Source of the DNA: Akebia trifoliata
Taxonomy: Eukaryota; Streptophyta; Magnoliopsida; Ranunculales; Lardizabalaceae
Length of the DNA: 64,000 bases
Direction of reading: 5' to 3'
Assembly (NCBI GenBank): GCA_017979445.1
Contig: CM030717.1
Location: forward strand, 24,539,288 to 24,603,287
The notes beneath the pieces were generated by a model, which saw only the letters and a program-made list of their open reading frames with translations, ran no database searches and was not told where the DNA came from. The position numbers and the translations under genes are program-made. This document shows positions 21,852-35,064 of the stretch, in pieces (position 1 is the stretch's first letter; every line of letters starts with the position of its first letter).

Positions 21852-23530
21852 TGGATACAAGATTTTCATTTTCAAATATCTCTTTCACTTGAGATTTAGA
21901 GTCGCCACCATTCTTTTAGGAAAATGATATCAATGGTCACCCGGAATGCATTTTAAAAAAAATTATTTTTTTTGTTAGTGACTTTCGTACGAATAAGGTC
22001 CACTGATCCACCTTGGATCTAGGTAAAGGAGTTCATATTAGGGAGTAGGGAAGGTCTTAGGCACCCTACTCCCTTTACCATTGGAGGTAGCCTCAGATTC
22101 GGTCCATTTTAAAAATAAAAAGGAAAGTCAAAAATATCTAATTTGTGCCCTCGGGTACGAGTGGCTTTGAGATTGGTTTAAATTGTTGATGAACTCCTTA
22201 TTTAAAAAATGGCCATTCTATGGTTCAAAAATTTTGTGTTGTATGCATAAGTATAAGAAGAATGGGAGAAGTAGAAGAAGAGAAGTTGGAAGGAAGAGAA
22301 GGGGGGAAGGAGAGTATTTCTCTTCTTTTTAGTATATATCTTATCTTGTTCTTAAGTTAATCTTCTTTAACCTTCAAAGGATGAGTCTTCTTTAACTTAT
22401 TTTAGTCTACTTGTGTAGTAGAGATTATGGTTCAATGGGTAAGTTGAGAAAATTGAGAGTGTGTGAAAGGTTGAGAATAGAGAGAGTTGAGAAAATTTTG
22501 AGAGAAAGAGTTCAAGTCTTTTTCATGCAGGTATTTTTTTTTACATGGGAGTTTTCATAGGGTTGTGAGTTGAGAATGAGGGGGTTTTATACGATTTAGA
22601 AATAATTTTTAGGGGTAGAATAGGGTGAAATGATGAAAAGGGATATAATGGTTTGAGATTTCTGAGAGGGGTGTGTGTAAATTGAGGATGGAGGAAAAAA
22701 ATTTATTGAAATGGGTATAAATGGGTCATTTGGGACCCAAATGCGTTTGATCCTTCAACCCATTTGAGTTGAGTGTTAAGTAGGGTGAAGAGGAGTGGTG
22801 TTTGGTTAAAGAATGAGAATGTAAGATATTGATTTGTTGGTTGAGTGTTAGGTATGTTGAATATAGTAGGTTTATATTAGAAGAATGGATTATGTAAAGG
22901 ATTAGTTGGTTAGGTTTTGGGAGGGATAGGGATGTAGTGACATATGTCTAAAAGGTATGAAGATTGAGTGTTTAGATAAGTTGATTGGAGAGAATAAGTG
23001 TTTGATTGTAGAGGAGGGGTGTGGATTTGGTTTGTGAATATCAATTTGTAGGGAATAATGAGGGTAGGTTAGAAAAAGGTATAGGTTGAGATGTGGGTAG
23101 ATGATTTTTCAGAGAAAGGTGATGGGGGTAGGTAGTTAGATGATGGAGGTGAATTGAGGCGGTAACATATGTCCCACTTTGATGATCTTGGGTCATTAGT
23201 TATGACTTTAGGGCTTAGATTGAGAATTGGGATTGGGTAGTGGGTAGAATTGGCATGGTGTTGAGTTTTGAATTCAATGGGCTTAGGTGGTAGGTTGAAT
23301 AAGAATAGTAATGGGCTGAGTTGAATTAGATTAGGGTTGAAATAGGTTGAGAAGTGTAGAGGAATGGTGAGGTAGGTTTTTGATCCATAAGCCATGTGGG
23401 AAGGGCCTTAGGCCATTTATTGAAAGAAAAAGAAGATTTTTTTGAAGGTTTGGACTTTGAGGGTCCATTCCGATTTTTATACATTTGGAAAACTTTACGT
23501 CGAGGGCCCGACCAAATTTAAGTGTCTACA
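21852..23530 (-). repeat. LTR-D, shared middle LTR of gypsy-A and gypsy-B
   Basis: Minus-sense LTR starting TGTAGACAC (at 23530) and ending TGTATCCA (at 21852). It is collinear with LTR-E. It has a primer site at its left edge (for gypsy-A) and a polypurine tract at its right edge (for gypsy-B), so it belongs to two internal regions at once. A hairpin with a 10-bp stem GGGAGTAGGG/CCCTACTCCC and loop AAGGTCTTAGGCA is at 22041-22073. The region 22260-23400 is G-rich on this strand, with repeated 'gggttga' and 'gtgttaggt' words. Short ORFs inside are not believed. Confidence 0.85.
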
Positions 23531-23546
23531 ATTGCCCCTCTTTGTA
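23531..23546 (-). other. Polypurine tract of gypsy-B
   Basis: Read on the minus strand: ACAAAGAGGGGCAAT followed immediately by the LTR start TGTAGACAC. This marks LTR-D as the 3' LTR of the element on its right. Confidence 0.75.
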
Positions 23547-25379
23547 GGAATTGCATGCAAAAAAACTACGAAGTATAGACGAAACCCTTATTTTAATGGG
23601 CCCAAGGATTTTGCTAAGACAAGTTTAGAAAATACCGATTTAATTTGATGAATTTGATTTTAAGAAGTGGCTAACTAAGCACGGGGTCTGATAGGGTGAG
23701 CCTTTTGAATTCCTCGCCTCATGGCGCGGAGCTCGTGTGAGATCTCGGATTTGTAATAGTTTGGTGAAAACCTTTGAAACGAGAGTTTTTTTAACAAGTC
23801 TTGGGCAATTTGAATTAAGCTTTTATAAAAATATTTTTTTTTTGTTTTAATTTTCTTTTTTTTATTTATTTTTTATGTTTTGTGTTTTTTTTCTTGGCCG
23901 TTCATGGAACACGAACTGACGAAGCATTACCCAATCCATGCATAATCCACAGACTTGATTTTTAAAAATTTTGGTCCATGCATGATGCACAGACTGTGAA
24001 GATTTATTTTAGTATGTGCATCATGCACGGACTTGAACGTTTAAATTCTAAACGTCGTGCCTAGACGCTTCATTTGGCCATTTCGTTTCATTTTCTCTCT
24101 GGTTTTCTCATTTTCATTGCTTCTTGCCTTGTTATGCTCTTGGATTATTGAGGGGATTCTCATGTGAACCTTTCGTAGGGTGGCGATTCAAATTTCGAGC
24201 ACTTGTTGTACTCTCAGGGCTTACTTCTCGGATAGAGGTCGATTCGTCTTCCCTTCTTGTTGATTATTTTGTTTTGCAAAATCTCTATCGCATGACCATT
24301 TACTTCAAACAAATCATGATAAACACAAATTTTTTTGTGAGCCTGTTTGTTAGGATAGATTTTTCTTTATGCCTTCGCTTTGTTCATTCTTTTAGAAGCC
24401 TCTATCATATGAAACCCTTGTTGTATACTTGTTACGAATGCTTATTTTGTATGCTTTTGCTCTTTGTCATGTTAACATTCGAACATGTTCCCTTTGAGAT
24501 CATAGGGTCACGTAGGGCTCTTAAGACAAAATCCCTAGGTATAGGTGTGATTAGGTTGGATGGATTTTGGGGGATGAATAGGAAAATGTGGTTAGGTCAT
24601 TTGAACGAAATAGTTTAGATGTTTCTACGGTGAGTTTTCAGGCATTTTGTATACGTTGAGTCGAGGTTGGTTTTTGTAGGTTTGATGTGGTGAGGTGTAG
24701 TCATGGATAAGGATAGGTCGAGTTTTTGGTTTGTGGGGAATGTCTTGAATCAGTTCCTTTGGCCGGGTTAAGCTTTGGTTGCTGGTGGATTTGGTCCAGG
24801 CTAGGGTTTTGGTTGTTAGTGGGTTTGATCCAGGTTAGATTTGGTTTTGATGTGTTCGACTTGGGTTTGGTTTTGGTGTGTTGCCTTTATCGAGTAGTTG
24901 ACTATTTTTTATAGGTGGTACGTACTCGAGGGACTAGGGCAGCCTTAATTGGTAAGGCTGGGGGTAAGCCGACTGCGAGGACTCATTATGAGTAAAATAC
25001 TATCAGGGCGTCACCCGGGGAAGAGGCGATGCAATCTTCAGCGAGCAATTCAACTTTAAGGAGCGAGGCTAAGGCTGGTACTTCCCGACATCATGCTGCA
25101 GTTCGACGTGTGCCTGAGGGGACAGGGCTAGAAAGGCAACTAGTAGGGGTGGCCGTGGTGGCAGAGGGAGAGGAGTCGAGGGAGCCCGTACTACGATATC
25201 GAACAAGGCTCAAGAGGGAGTGTCAAATACTCCTCTTTTGAGCGGATTGAGTAAATAAGTCTCGATATACGTAAGGATAGATGTGCCAACTCCTTATCCA
25301 TCGAGCCACTTCAGAGGTAACTAGAGGACCTTTATGATGGAGTTCACACTCTTTACTGAGGACTTGAGGGATCAGTTTA
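23547..25379. other. 3' remnant of gypsy-B internal region, unclassified
   Basis: Between the polypurine tract and the surviving gag there should be pol; none is seen, so most of it is deleted. A plus-strand ORF at 24124-24618 (164 codons) is hydrophobic and matches nothing I know. At 24915-25240 the plus strand translates to 'ARKATSRGGRGGRGRGVEGA' and similar, an Arg/Gly-rich stretch of the kind found at the start of some gypsy Gag proteins; it is GC-richer than its surroundings and could be a piece of another element. At 23930-24030 'gtccatgcatgatgcacaga'-type words recur. Confidence 0.35.
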
Positions 25380-26291
25380 CTTGAACCAAATTGGAAAAAG
25401 TGCTCATGGTATGCCCCACCAGATGGGTGTAGAATGAATGTCCCAATGTAGAGATGAACGTGGTGTTCATCTCTTAATTGATCATAACTGGCCTTACTTG
25501 AAAGAATGACTCTCACCATCTTTGGGCTTATTCTTTCACTTTTTCTCTTTGTTTTATCGTGTCATATCATTTCGGTCAAAACCAACATTTTTGTTAAACC
25601 TGTAGTTGTGCAAGAACATTTCAGCTAGATCTTGCCAATTCTTGATAAGGGAGTGGTCCAATCCTAAGAACCATTTAAGTACCAGACTTGTTAGACTTCT
25701 TTGAAATAGCTATACCAACAATTTGTCATCTTCGTGGTATTGGCTCATCAATCCATAGTACAATTTTAGGTGTGACAGAAGACATCCGACACCATTATAC
25801 TTCTCAAATTATGGGCATTTGACTTGCCGACAACAGTGCGTTGGGGTAAAAACAAAGGTCCCTGAATCTAGTCCCTCCTAAAATGTTTGTGCCCTTGATT
25901 CTCCTCATTTCTTGTTGGAGAAATTTGATTTGTTCGGCCATTTTCTCGTCGGTGGTACTTTTGGGTTTGGCAACCGTGAAGTCACACTCATCATTAGAGA
26001 TGATCACCGGGGGTGTTCGATTTTATAGAAAATAAAGAAGAGGGCATTGACACACTAGTACAGCAGGAGGTGGGGTGACTTGTTGTCTTGGCTGTTGTTG
26101 CTCGGGGAATTCGGGGTTTGACCCAAACACTTGGTATTGAGTGGCTTGTGCTTATAGAAAATTAGTATTACTCAAGATGGTTATTAACATTCTTTCCTGC
26201 CTTTCCATTGTTTTCAACAGCATTGTTATCCTTGTGTTAGCCTCTGCTAGTTCAGTCACTGCTGGCTGTAAGTCTTTTGAGTTGCTCATGG
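25380..26291 (-). pseudogene. gypsy-B gag, N-terminal half
   Basis: Minus strand from ATG at 26291: 'MSNSKDLQPAVTELAEANTR', 'TMERQERMLITILSN', then (26007-25804) 'DECDFTVAKPKSTTDEKMAE', 'EMRRIKGTNILGGTRFRDL', collinear with gypsy-A gag at 18050-17536. The segment 25550-25390 matches gypsy-A 17330-17140 at DNA level. Homology stops at about 25380 in mid-gag, so everything downstream in the element was lost. Frameshifts interrupt it. Confidence 0.8.
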
Positions 26292-26479
26292 TTGATGGAA
26301 ATCGAATGAAATACGGAGGCTTCTCAAGATATTTGTATTTCTTTCGTTTGGCCACTTGTAGATACAAAGATCTCGTTTTATTATATTATAAAGGAAAATA
26401 AAATGCATGAAATTTTATTAGGTCCGCTAATTATTATGGATGGCACTTAAAAATAATTTTAATTAAATAAATTTGAAAG

Positions 26480-27060
26480 TGTAGTTCGTCAACATGGAGC
26501 TTGCCTAAACACAGAGCTGGCATCAGCACAGAGTTGGCATCAACGCGGAGTTAGCATTAACACGAAATCGACATTGGCACAGAGCTAGGTTGTGTGTTTT
26601 TGAAATAATGTTATATCAACACAAAACTGCCATCAACACGGAGTTGGCATTAATACAGAACTAACATCAACGCGGAGTTGGCATTAATACAGAACTAACA
26701 TCAGTACGAGGTTGGGTTACGTGTTTTTCAAAAATAATATTATATCAGCACGAGGCTGGCATTAATGTGGAGTTGGCATCAACATGGAGTTGGATTTCAT
26801 GTTTTTTGAAAACAATGTTACATCAGTACAAGACTGGCATCAACACGGAATTGGCATCAGCACAGAGCTGAATTGCGGGTTTTGTGAAGATGATTACGTC
26901 AGCACGGACCTGGCATCAACACGGAGTTAATATAATTTAAAAAATGATTACATCATCACAGAGCTGGCATCAACACGGAGTTGGTATAATTTTTGAAAAA
27001 AAAAATTACATTAGCATGGAACTAACATCAACACGGAATTGGTATAACATTTTATAAAAA
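26480..27060. repeat. Tandem repeats in gypsy-B leader
   Basis: Expanded version of the 18246-18475 repeat: units such as 'catcaacacggagttgg', several with 'tgaaaataatgttacatcag' spacers. About twice as long as in gypsy-A, so copy number changes between copies. Confidence 0.8.
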
Positions 27061-27168
27061 TAGATTGCTGCAAATAAGTCGAGTGGGAAAAAATACCTTT
27101 TTTGTTAGCCCCCAATTTAGTTTTTTGAAATCAATATTGTTCAATCAAATCCCCAGGGAAGACGTAGT

Positions 27169-30100
27169 TGTAGACACCCCATTTTTGCATCCATCTGACT
27201 TAGTGATCCGTCGTCCGACTGTTGTGGATTCCTAAAGATGAGCGCAAAATATACGAAGAACTCGAAAGCTTATGAGAAGCCTTCTTCCAATTCACTCCAT
27301 TTTCCTCCCAGTCCTTCTAATTTCACTCTCTTCTCTCTCCTCTCTCCTTGTCACATGACATAGAATTTTGCACACTTAGAACCACTACTATACACTCGAT
27401 TTAGCAAGTACGCACACTTAATTTGCTATACATTTCGATAACCTAGAGATATCACGACACTAGGAAGATATGACCTTGAAACTTATAAATAATCATGCCA
27501 AGACCAAAAGAAATTCTATACCAAAAATTCATAAAATTCACAAATTTAATAAAATGATGAAAATACCCTTCATGAAATCTCTAAAGTGCCTTCATTACCT
27601 TTAGAATATGATTTTAGGTCTATGGCACCCAAATCAACGAAAATGGAGAAATTTATGAAAAATTGCAAAGATGACCAAAATGCCCCTCGATGCACGATTT
27701 AGAAATCTCAACTTAGAAAAATTGAAAGTTTCACATGAAACAAAGAAAAGTCCGAAAATCTTTAACTTCAATAAAACAATCAACTTGAAATTTTTTAAAT
27801 TACAATGAAAATTAATATTCAAATGATCAACTTGAAAATTTTAAATCAACATTCAACCTAAAATTTAATCTACCAATCGAATTCAAACTAAAATCTAATT
27901 TATTAATTGACCAATTAAATCAAAATTAAAATTTAAGTGACCAATCGAATTCAAATTACAATCTAATCGACCAATCAAATTAAAATAAAATTTTAATTGA
28001 CCAATTGAATCAAAATTAAAATTTAATCGACCAACCGAATTCAAATTAAAATTTAATTGACTCATTAAAATTCAAATTAAAATTTAATAGACCGATCAAA
28101 TTCAAATTAAGATTCAATCAACCAATCATAGGTAGATTAAAATTTAATCGAATAATAAAATAACCAATTGATAAATCTAACCAATATTGAGCTATGGGAA
28201 CAACGTAAATTACGAAGCTTGGGAACATACTCCCTTTCTCTTTTATTTATAACTCAATTAGAAAGAGAAAATATCTTTTTGGTTCGGTCAAAGAAGAAGC
28301 AAACTAAAGGAAGAATCAATAAATAAAGAAAAAAGAAAGTTACTAAAAATAAAGAAAACCTAAAAACACCTATAAAAAGGCCATTTCTCACCGTTCAAAG
28401 GAGGCTTCTCTTTTCAACTTTTTCTCTCACAACTCACACACAGCAGCAAGCAAAGAGTGAAAAAATTCTGTAGAGAAAAAGTAAAAAAAAAATGAATAGT
28501 AAAAGGGCAAAAAAAAAAGTCTAAAGAAAAACAAAGAGATGTAATCTTTCTGACAAGCAGATAAAAAAAAACTAAAAAGAATAAACCAAAAGGTAAAAAA
28601 GAAGAAGTAGAAACCTCACCTGTGTTTTTGTCTTTCTCTCCCACCATTACAACAGCCTTCTAACCTCTTCTTACCTTGTCTCAATACCCCAAATAATACT
28701 ATTACAGCCCATTCTCCTCTTTTCTTCAACCTGTAGTAACCCCAACCTCAGTCTCCAAACATCCTACACTCCCTTTATTTCATCTCTCCTTAGTACTTCA
28801 TGTCTTCACCCTTTTCCACCTTATTCGCACCCTCTTCACAATCGTATCTCTAATGAAGCTATTATCTCTGTCTTGATCTCCCAGCTTTTACCTACCTTCC
28901 AACATTTCTCTCTCACTCCCACGTTCTCCTCTATTACTTTCAACCTCTACAACTTTTTCACTCTCTTGTTTTATCTTAATGTGGACTAGACTGGATTTTA
29001 TTGCTTCTTGTGTTCTTATGTAATAATAAGTATAAGAGAAAGAAGATATGAAAAAAAAAAGACTCGTTCAGCACCAACACTCCAACAACAACCATCAACT
29101 CATCTTCTTCTTTTTTGTGGTATGCATCTTCTTCTTTTCTATGATGCCACAACAGTAACCACGCAGCCACATCCGCTTCTTCGTTTAGGGACGCCTAATG
29201 GCCACTATCTTTTTGTCATTTCTATAACATCTTCACTTGTCTTACGCATCCTCCCTAGCAATACTGACATCTACTTTCAATTCTTGACGATTCACGGCAA
29301 CCCTCATCTAATCATCTTCCTACCTTCTTTAAAGTTTCCTGTTATTTCGAGTTTTATTTGAAAAAATCACAGTAGCCACCATTTTATCATAAAGGTAATA
29401 TATATTTGTTGTGTCTTTTTTTTATTTTTTTCATTTTTATTATTTTTGGATTCATTCTTTTCTTTTCTATCATGTTTCGTCACGTATTCCTAACATTTTG
29501 ATTTGAGAATTTTTTTCATATATGTATGAAATTCTAACTTGCCACATGTATGAATTTTGCATATATATGAATTTCTGATTTGCATATATTTTTTAATTTT
29601 GATTTATTGATTTACCATTTATTCCTAACGTTTTGATTCAAAAAATTTATATATGTGAATTTTTGATCCATTGATCTGTCACATGTTCATAACATTTTGA
29701 TTCAAGAATTTTATGTAGATGAATTTTTGATTCGTTGATTTGCTGTGTTCTCGAGGTTCCCAACTTAGAAATTTGACATGCATGAATCTCCCACTCATGG
29801 ATTTGTTAATATGTTAATAAATTACCAATTTGGAAATCCCTATATGTTAATATTTTCCTAAATTGATAATGTTACATGATATTGATTTTAGCCAATTGCG
29901 AGATCCATGTATGCTAATATTTTTCTGATTTGGTAATTTTGTGTGATATCGATATTCATTAATTTTGAGATTCATATATGTCTATATTTTGTTGCTTTGG
30001 TGGTTTTGTACGATATTGAAATTTGCCGATTTGTTAAATCATCATGTGCTTATGATTTGCCTAATTAGGAAAAACTCATATTTATAATTTCTATTTCGAA

Positions 30101-30973
30101 AAATTCATTTATGAAAATTTCATAATCTCCCGTTTTGAAAAAATTCATTTTCATAAATTTTCAATTTAGAAATTTCACATTTTTGTAATTTTTTAATGTA
30201 GGAATTTTGTGTTTTCCTAGCTAAAAATTTTATGTTGTTTATGATTTGCTAATTCGAAAATTTTCTATTCTTTTGAAATTTTCTATTTTGAAAAATTCAT
30301 GTTCACAAATTGTTATTTTGACATTCACCACATATTTGTAATTTTCTACTTTGGAAAGTTTATTTTTTTTCTAATTTGAAAATTCATCATATATTCATAA
30401 ATTTTTTATTTGAGTAATTTCATATTCTCAATTTAAAAACTTCATAAACTACCAATTTAGAAATTTCACACTCGTAATTTTCTAATTTGAAATTTTTTTT
30501 ACAAATTCCTATTTTAGCTCATTTGGGAAGTGTTTGCACATGTGGACCTGTTGATTAAAATATTGCCATGTGAACTTTATAACATAGATGAATTTAAGAC
30601 TTTTTCAAATCTTTTCATTTTTGTGCGAAGTTTGAGAAATCAAGTAATATTTTGGAGAATATTAGCCATAAGATTTGTTTAGCACATCCGATATAAATTG
30701 ATGATGATGGGACCCTAGCTTGACTTTAGTCTCTGCCCATTGACCATAAGATAATTTTAGATCGTAGTAGAGGTTCGGTGCCTAACCCCTTCAAAAACCC
30801 ATTATTTTACATTTTACCCATTGCTCTTACTTATTGACCAACCCTATCCATTTTGGAGTTATCTATGGTTCCTAGACCTAAACTAGGTGGGGACTCCCTA
30901 TTCCTTAAAAATTTTCAATTTACCAATCGAACCCCTATTCGCTATTTAGTAAAAAATGATGGAGGTGATTTTA
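27169..30973 (+). mobile_element. Solo LTR of family X (X1), 3.8 kb, in gypsy-B leader
   Basis: Starts TGTAGACACCCC and ends GATTTTA (CA decayed to TA). Gypsy-A at 18541-18570 carries the uninterrupted site, giving exact borders. Flanks are GTAGT (27164-27168) and ATGGC (30974-30978); the empty site is GTGGC, so both duplications have diverged by transitions. Both ends match the complete copy 47075-50763 in opposite orientation. No gag, pol or second LTR inside, so this is a solo LTR. The interior has a stretch rich in 'aattaaaatttaatcgacca' words (27830-28150), a pyrimidine/purine-rich zone (28380-29130) and AT-rich repeats (29450-30500). Confidence 0.82.
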
Positions 30974-31110
30974 ATGGCATACAATGCCTTAGCAAGGACA
31001 CTCTTAAGTCACCTCATTTTCTTTAATAGACATAATCTATTCTCCTCGTATCAATAGGACAAAATCGTTCTTAGGCACCGACTTTGATCAAGAATTGTAA
31101 TTGACGCCTT
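30974..31110 (-). promoter_or_regulatory. Conserved leader module (gypsy-B copy, split by X1)
   Basis: Continues the module whose start is at 27085-27168, on the other side of X1. Includes TTAGGCACC at 31071-31079, where gypsy-A has a changed form. Confidence 0.55.
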
Positions 31111-31289
31111 AAATCTTTCTTTTTTAAGTTTTTTAAATTTTTTTTAATTTGTATCATTTTTTAAAAATTTTAAATTTTTTTCAAATCTAATTTATTAGAA
31201 AATAATTGGATTCATTTGGATTGATCGACTGATTATTGATCTTGATGGATCGCATATGAATCATGGTACGAGTGTAAATTGAATGATGG

Positions 31290-31830
31290 ACTTGGTTAGG
31301 GTCTAATGTGGATCATGGACTCGATTTGGATCGAAAATAGATTATGGACCCAATTTGGGTCGGATTTGGATTGTAGTCCAGGTTCAAAATGGATATGGGT
31401 CATAGACCCAGTTAGGATTGGATAAGAGTCGTGGACCCGGCTTGGATTGGATATGGATCGTGAATCCAATTCAAAATTAATACGAGTCCTGGACCTGATT
31501 TGGAAATACATGTCGCGGATCTGATTTGAAATAGATACGAGTCGTGGACTTTGTTCGAAATGGATACGGGTTGTGGACCCAATCTAGATTGGATACAGGT
31601 CATGGACCCAGTTCGAAATGGATGAGTCGTAGACCCTATTTAGAATGGATACAGGCTGTGGACCCAATTTGAATTGAATACGGGTCGTAAACCCGGTTTG
31701 AAATGGATACGAGTCCTGGACCCGGTTCAAAATGGATACGGGTTGTGAACCCAATTTGAAATGGATACGTGTTGCGGACCCTATTTGAGTTTGTTACAGG
31801 TTGTGGACCCAATTTGACTTGATCATCAGT
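31290..31830. repeat. Leader minisatellite in gypsy-B
   Basis: Same 30-bp family as 18930-19540, with units such as 'atggatacgggttgtggaccc'. Minus-strand ORFs here are repeat translations. Confidence 0.85.
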
Positions 31831-32933
31831 AATGGATGATAGTGAATTTAATTATGACCGAGGTCGATAGCGCGTTATGTTAGACGAAATCAACTTTGAT
31901 TAGTAGGCGATGAGTAGTGGGCCCTAAACTAAAAAATGATCTATTTAAATATTTTTAGGCTTTAAAATTTAAAACAAAAATAAAATCGAAGATAAAAGTT
32001 GTCAAGACTGATATAAGGGACAAATGAGCAAATTTTTTTTAAAAGTTCATATTTAATGCATGGACCAGGGTATTTTTATACTACTTCGTGCTTTAAATAC
32101 GGACCAAAAAATTTATTTTTGGCAAAATATTTTTTTTGTGTCCTCATACTGGTTGTGCTATATGCATGTCTCAAGTCTGTGCATGAAGCACGGACTAAAA
32201 CTTTTTCTAGCCGACCAAAATTGCCCTTGCTCTCATTTTTAGGTAGTGCTCTATTTTCGTCCCCCAATTTTTGAATTTTGGAGAACATTGCCTTTGGTTT
32301 TTGGCATGGACTACAATCTTTTTTTATGATGCAAAACATAAAGAAAATCATATTTTCCCATTTACCAAGGGGAACATGTAAGAAAATAACAAGGAAATAG
32401 GGCTTAAATCTATACAACTTACCTTCGTGGGCTTTCGAAATTACATCACACATGAGCATGGGATGGATACACATTTGATTTTGAAGACTTTAGAGTCCTA
32501 AGTCTATTAATTGAGTTTCGATGCATGCGAGTTTATAGGTGGTTTTTCGATTACCCATTCTTCAAACCTCGATGTACACTGAAATATCCACATCTTAGGT
32601 TGGTAAATGAGGTGGATGTTTTTTTCCTCGCCACCCAAAATAAAGATCTCCGGGGCTAAGATTTTAACAAAGGAGGAGGGGGTGGTTTGTGCATTGAGCT
32701 ATGAAACGCATGTGCATGTGCATTTTTCGAAAAAGTGTATCCATCTTACACATCATTTGTCCAATAATAAAAATAAAAAATAAAAATTATAAAGTAAGAA
32801 AATATTACATGCATGCTCCCATGACAATGAAAAATAAAAAAAACATAACAAATGTTAGTAGATAAATGGAAACACATATTTTCGTTTTGAAACAATGACC
32901 GATTCGGAAAAAGGGTTGGGCTCGCTAATGTAT

Positions 32934-32951
32934 TCCCTTATGGAGTCATCA
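32934..32951 (-). other. Primer-binding site of gypsy-B (decayed)
   Basis: Plus strand reads 'tccctta-tggagtcatca', the same site as 21829-21846 with further changes, 5 bases from LTR-E. Confidence 0.65.
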
Positions 32952-32956
32952 AGCTA

Positions 32957-34659
32957 TGGACACGAAATTTTCATTTCCAAATATCTATCCCATTTGGGGT
33001 TTAGAGTCGCCACAATTCTTTTAGGAAAAATGTGTGAATGGCCACCCGAAAAATATTTTTACAAAATCATTTTTCTTTGTTAGTGACTCTCGTACGGATA
33101 GGGTCCATTGATCCACCTTGGATCTAGGTAAGGGGGTCTATATTAGGGAGTCGAGAAGGTGTTAGGCACCTTACTCCCTCCACCTATCGTGGTAACCTCG
33201 GATTCGGTCCGTTTTAAAAATAAAAAAGAAAATCAGAAAGATCCGATTTGTGCCCTCGGGTGCGAGGGCCTTTGATATTGGTTTAAACCGTTGAAAGCCT
33301 CTTTATTAAAAAATGGTCCCTTCTATGGTTCAAACCTTTTGTAGTGTGTGCATAAGTGTAAGGAAAGTAGGAGAACTAAAAGAGGGGAAGTTGGAAGGAA
33401 GAGAAAGGGGAGAGGGAGAATATTTATCTTCTTTTTAGTCCATATCTTATCTTGTTCTTAAGTTGACCTTCAAATGATGAGTTTACTTTGACTTGTTTTA
33501 GTCCACTTGTGTAGTAGAGATTATGGTTGAATTGGTAAGTTGAGATAATTGAGAGTGAGTGAAAGGTTGAGAGTAAGAAGTGGGTTGAGAGAATTTTGAG
33601 AGAGAGTTCAAGTCTTTTTTCTTGTAGGTATTGTTTACATAAGAGTTTGCATAGGGGTTGTGAGTTAAGAGTGATGGAATTTTATAAAATTTGGATAATA
33701 ATTTTTAGGGGTAAAATGGGGTGAAGTAATGAAAAATGATATAATGGCTTGAGGTTTGTGAGAGGGATGTATGTAAATTGAGGGTGGAGGAAGGGAATTT
33801 GTGGAAGTGGGTATAAATGGTTCATTTGTGACCCAAATGGGTTGGATCCTTCAACCCATTTGAGTTGAATGTTAGGTGGGGTGAAGATGAGTAGTGTTTG
33901 GTTAAGAGAATGGAAGTATAAAATATTGATTTGTTAGTTAAGTGTTAGGTGGGTTGAATGGAGTAGGTTTAGGTTAAAAGAATGGGTTGTATAAGGAATT
34001 AATTGGTTAGGTTTTGAGAGGATAAGGGATGTGGTGATATGTGTCCAAAATGTATGGAGATGGAGTGTTTAGATGAGTTGATTGGAGAGAATGAGTGCTT
34101 GATTAGAGATAAAGGGTGAGTGTTTGGTTTGTAAAGATGAGTTTGTAGGAAATGATGAAAGTAGGTTAGAGAAATGTATGGGTTAAAATGTGAGTAGATG
34201 ATTTTTTTAAAGAAAGGTGATGGGGCTAGGAAGTTGGATGAGGAAGGTGAATTAAGGTGGTAACATGTATCCTATCTTGATGATCTTGGGTGATTGGTTG
34301 TATTTTTAGAGCTTGGGTTAAGAGTTGACTTTGGGTAGGATGGTTGGACTTGGGTAGAATGATTGGATAGTGGGTTAAATAGGTATGGTGTTGGGTTTTG
34401 AATCCAATGGACTTAGGTGGTGGGTTGAATAGGAATGGTAATGGGTTGAGTTGAATTGGACTAGGATTGAGATGGGTTGAAAAGTATAGAGGAATGGTAA
34501 GGTAGGTTTTTGATCCATGGGCCACGTGGGAAGGGCCTTACGCCATTTATTAAAAGAAAAATAAGATATTTTGAAGGTTTAGGCTTTGAAGAACCATTCC
34601 GATTTTTATAGATTTGGGACACTTTACGTCGAGGGTCCAACTAAATTTGGGTGTCTACA
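32957..34659 (-). repeat. LTR-E, 5' LTR of gypsy-B
   Basis: Collinear with LTR-D, running minus-sense from TGTAGACACCC at 34659 to TGTGTCCA at 32957. The hairpin element is at 33146-33178 with loop AAGGTGTTAGGCA; its stem is partly eroded. The right flank ATAAT is followed by family-X sequence, so the gypsy-A/B block is itself inserted in the X3 LTR; the other flank lies outside the window. Confidence 0.85.
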
Positions 34660-35064
34660 ATAATGAAAGTTTGAATCAATCATTAATCACCCACCAATGT
34701 GCCATGGGCTGAAAAACATGGGATCATGCTCCTTTTCATTTTTTCCATTTAAAATCAAATATAAAGGGAAAATATCTCTTTGGTTCGGTCAAAAAAAGAA
34801 ACAACCAAAAGAAAGAAAATCAAACAAAAAAATAAAAAAGATATGGGAAAGAAAAAATATAAACGGTTTTTTATATAAGAAAGGCCTTCTTTTCTCTCCT
34901 TTCATGGTCCCAAGCTCAGCCCTTCTTCTACCCAACTCTTTCTCTCATGTCCCCATCCCATCTCTTTTCTCTAGATAGCAAGTAAAAAAAGAATAAAAGA
35001 GGAAGAAGAAAGAAATTAAAAAAAATAAAAAAAAAAACAGAAAAAGGGAATAAAATTTACTTAC
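34660..35064 (+). repeat. X3 LTR, piece 1
   Basis: Matches X1 from about 28165 onward ('gaaaatatctctttggttcg', then A-rich and pyrimidine-rich zones). Ends with CTTAC (35060-35064), the target duplication of Ogre-1. The ORF 34697-34978 is not believed to be a gene. Confidence 0.7.

Noticed and set aside
24124..24618. 164-codon hydrophobic plus-strand ORF as a membrane protein gene
   Set aside because: T-rich sequence gives hydrophobic residues by chance; no domain, no neighbours, lies in element remnant.
28414..29361. Several ORFs inside X1 (Phe-rich minus, Leu/Ser-rich plus)
   Set aside because: Pyrimidine/purine-rich zone of a solo LTR; not kept in X2.
32076..32474. 132-codon minus ORF in gypsy-B leader
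   Set aside because: Not open in the homologous gypsy-A leader, no domain.
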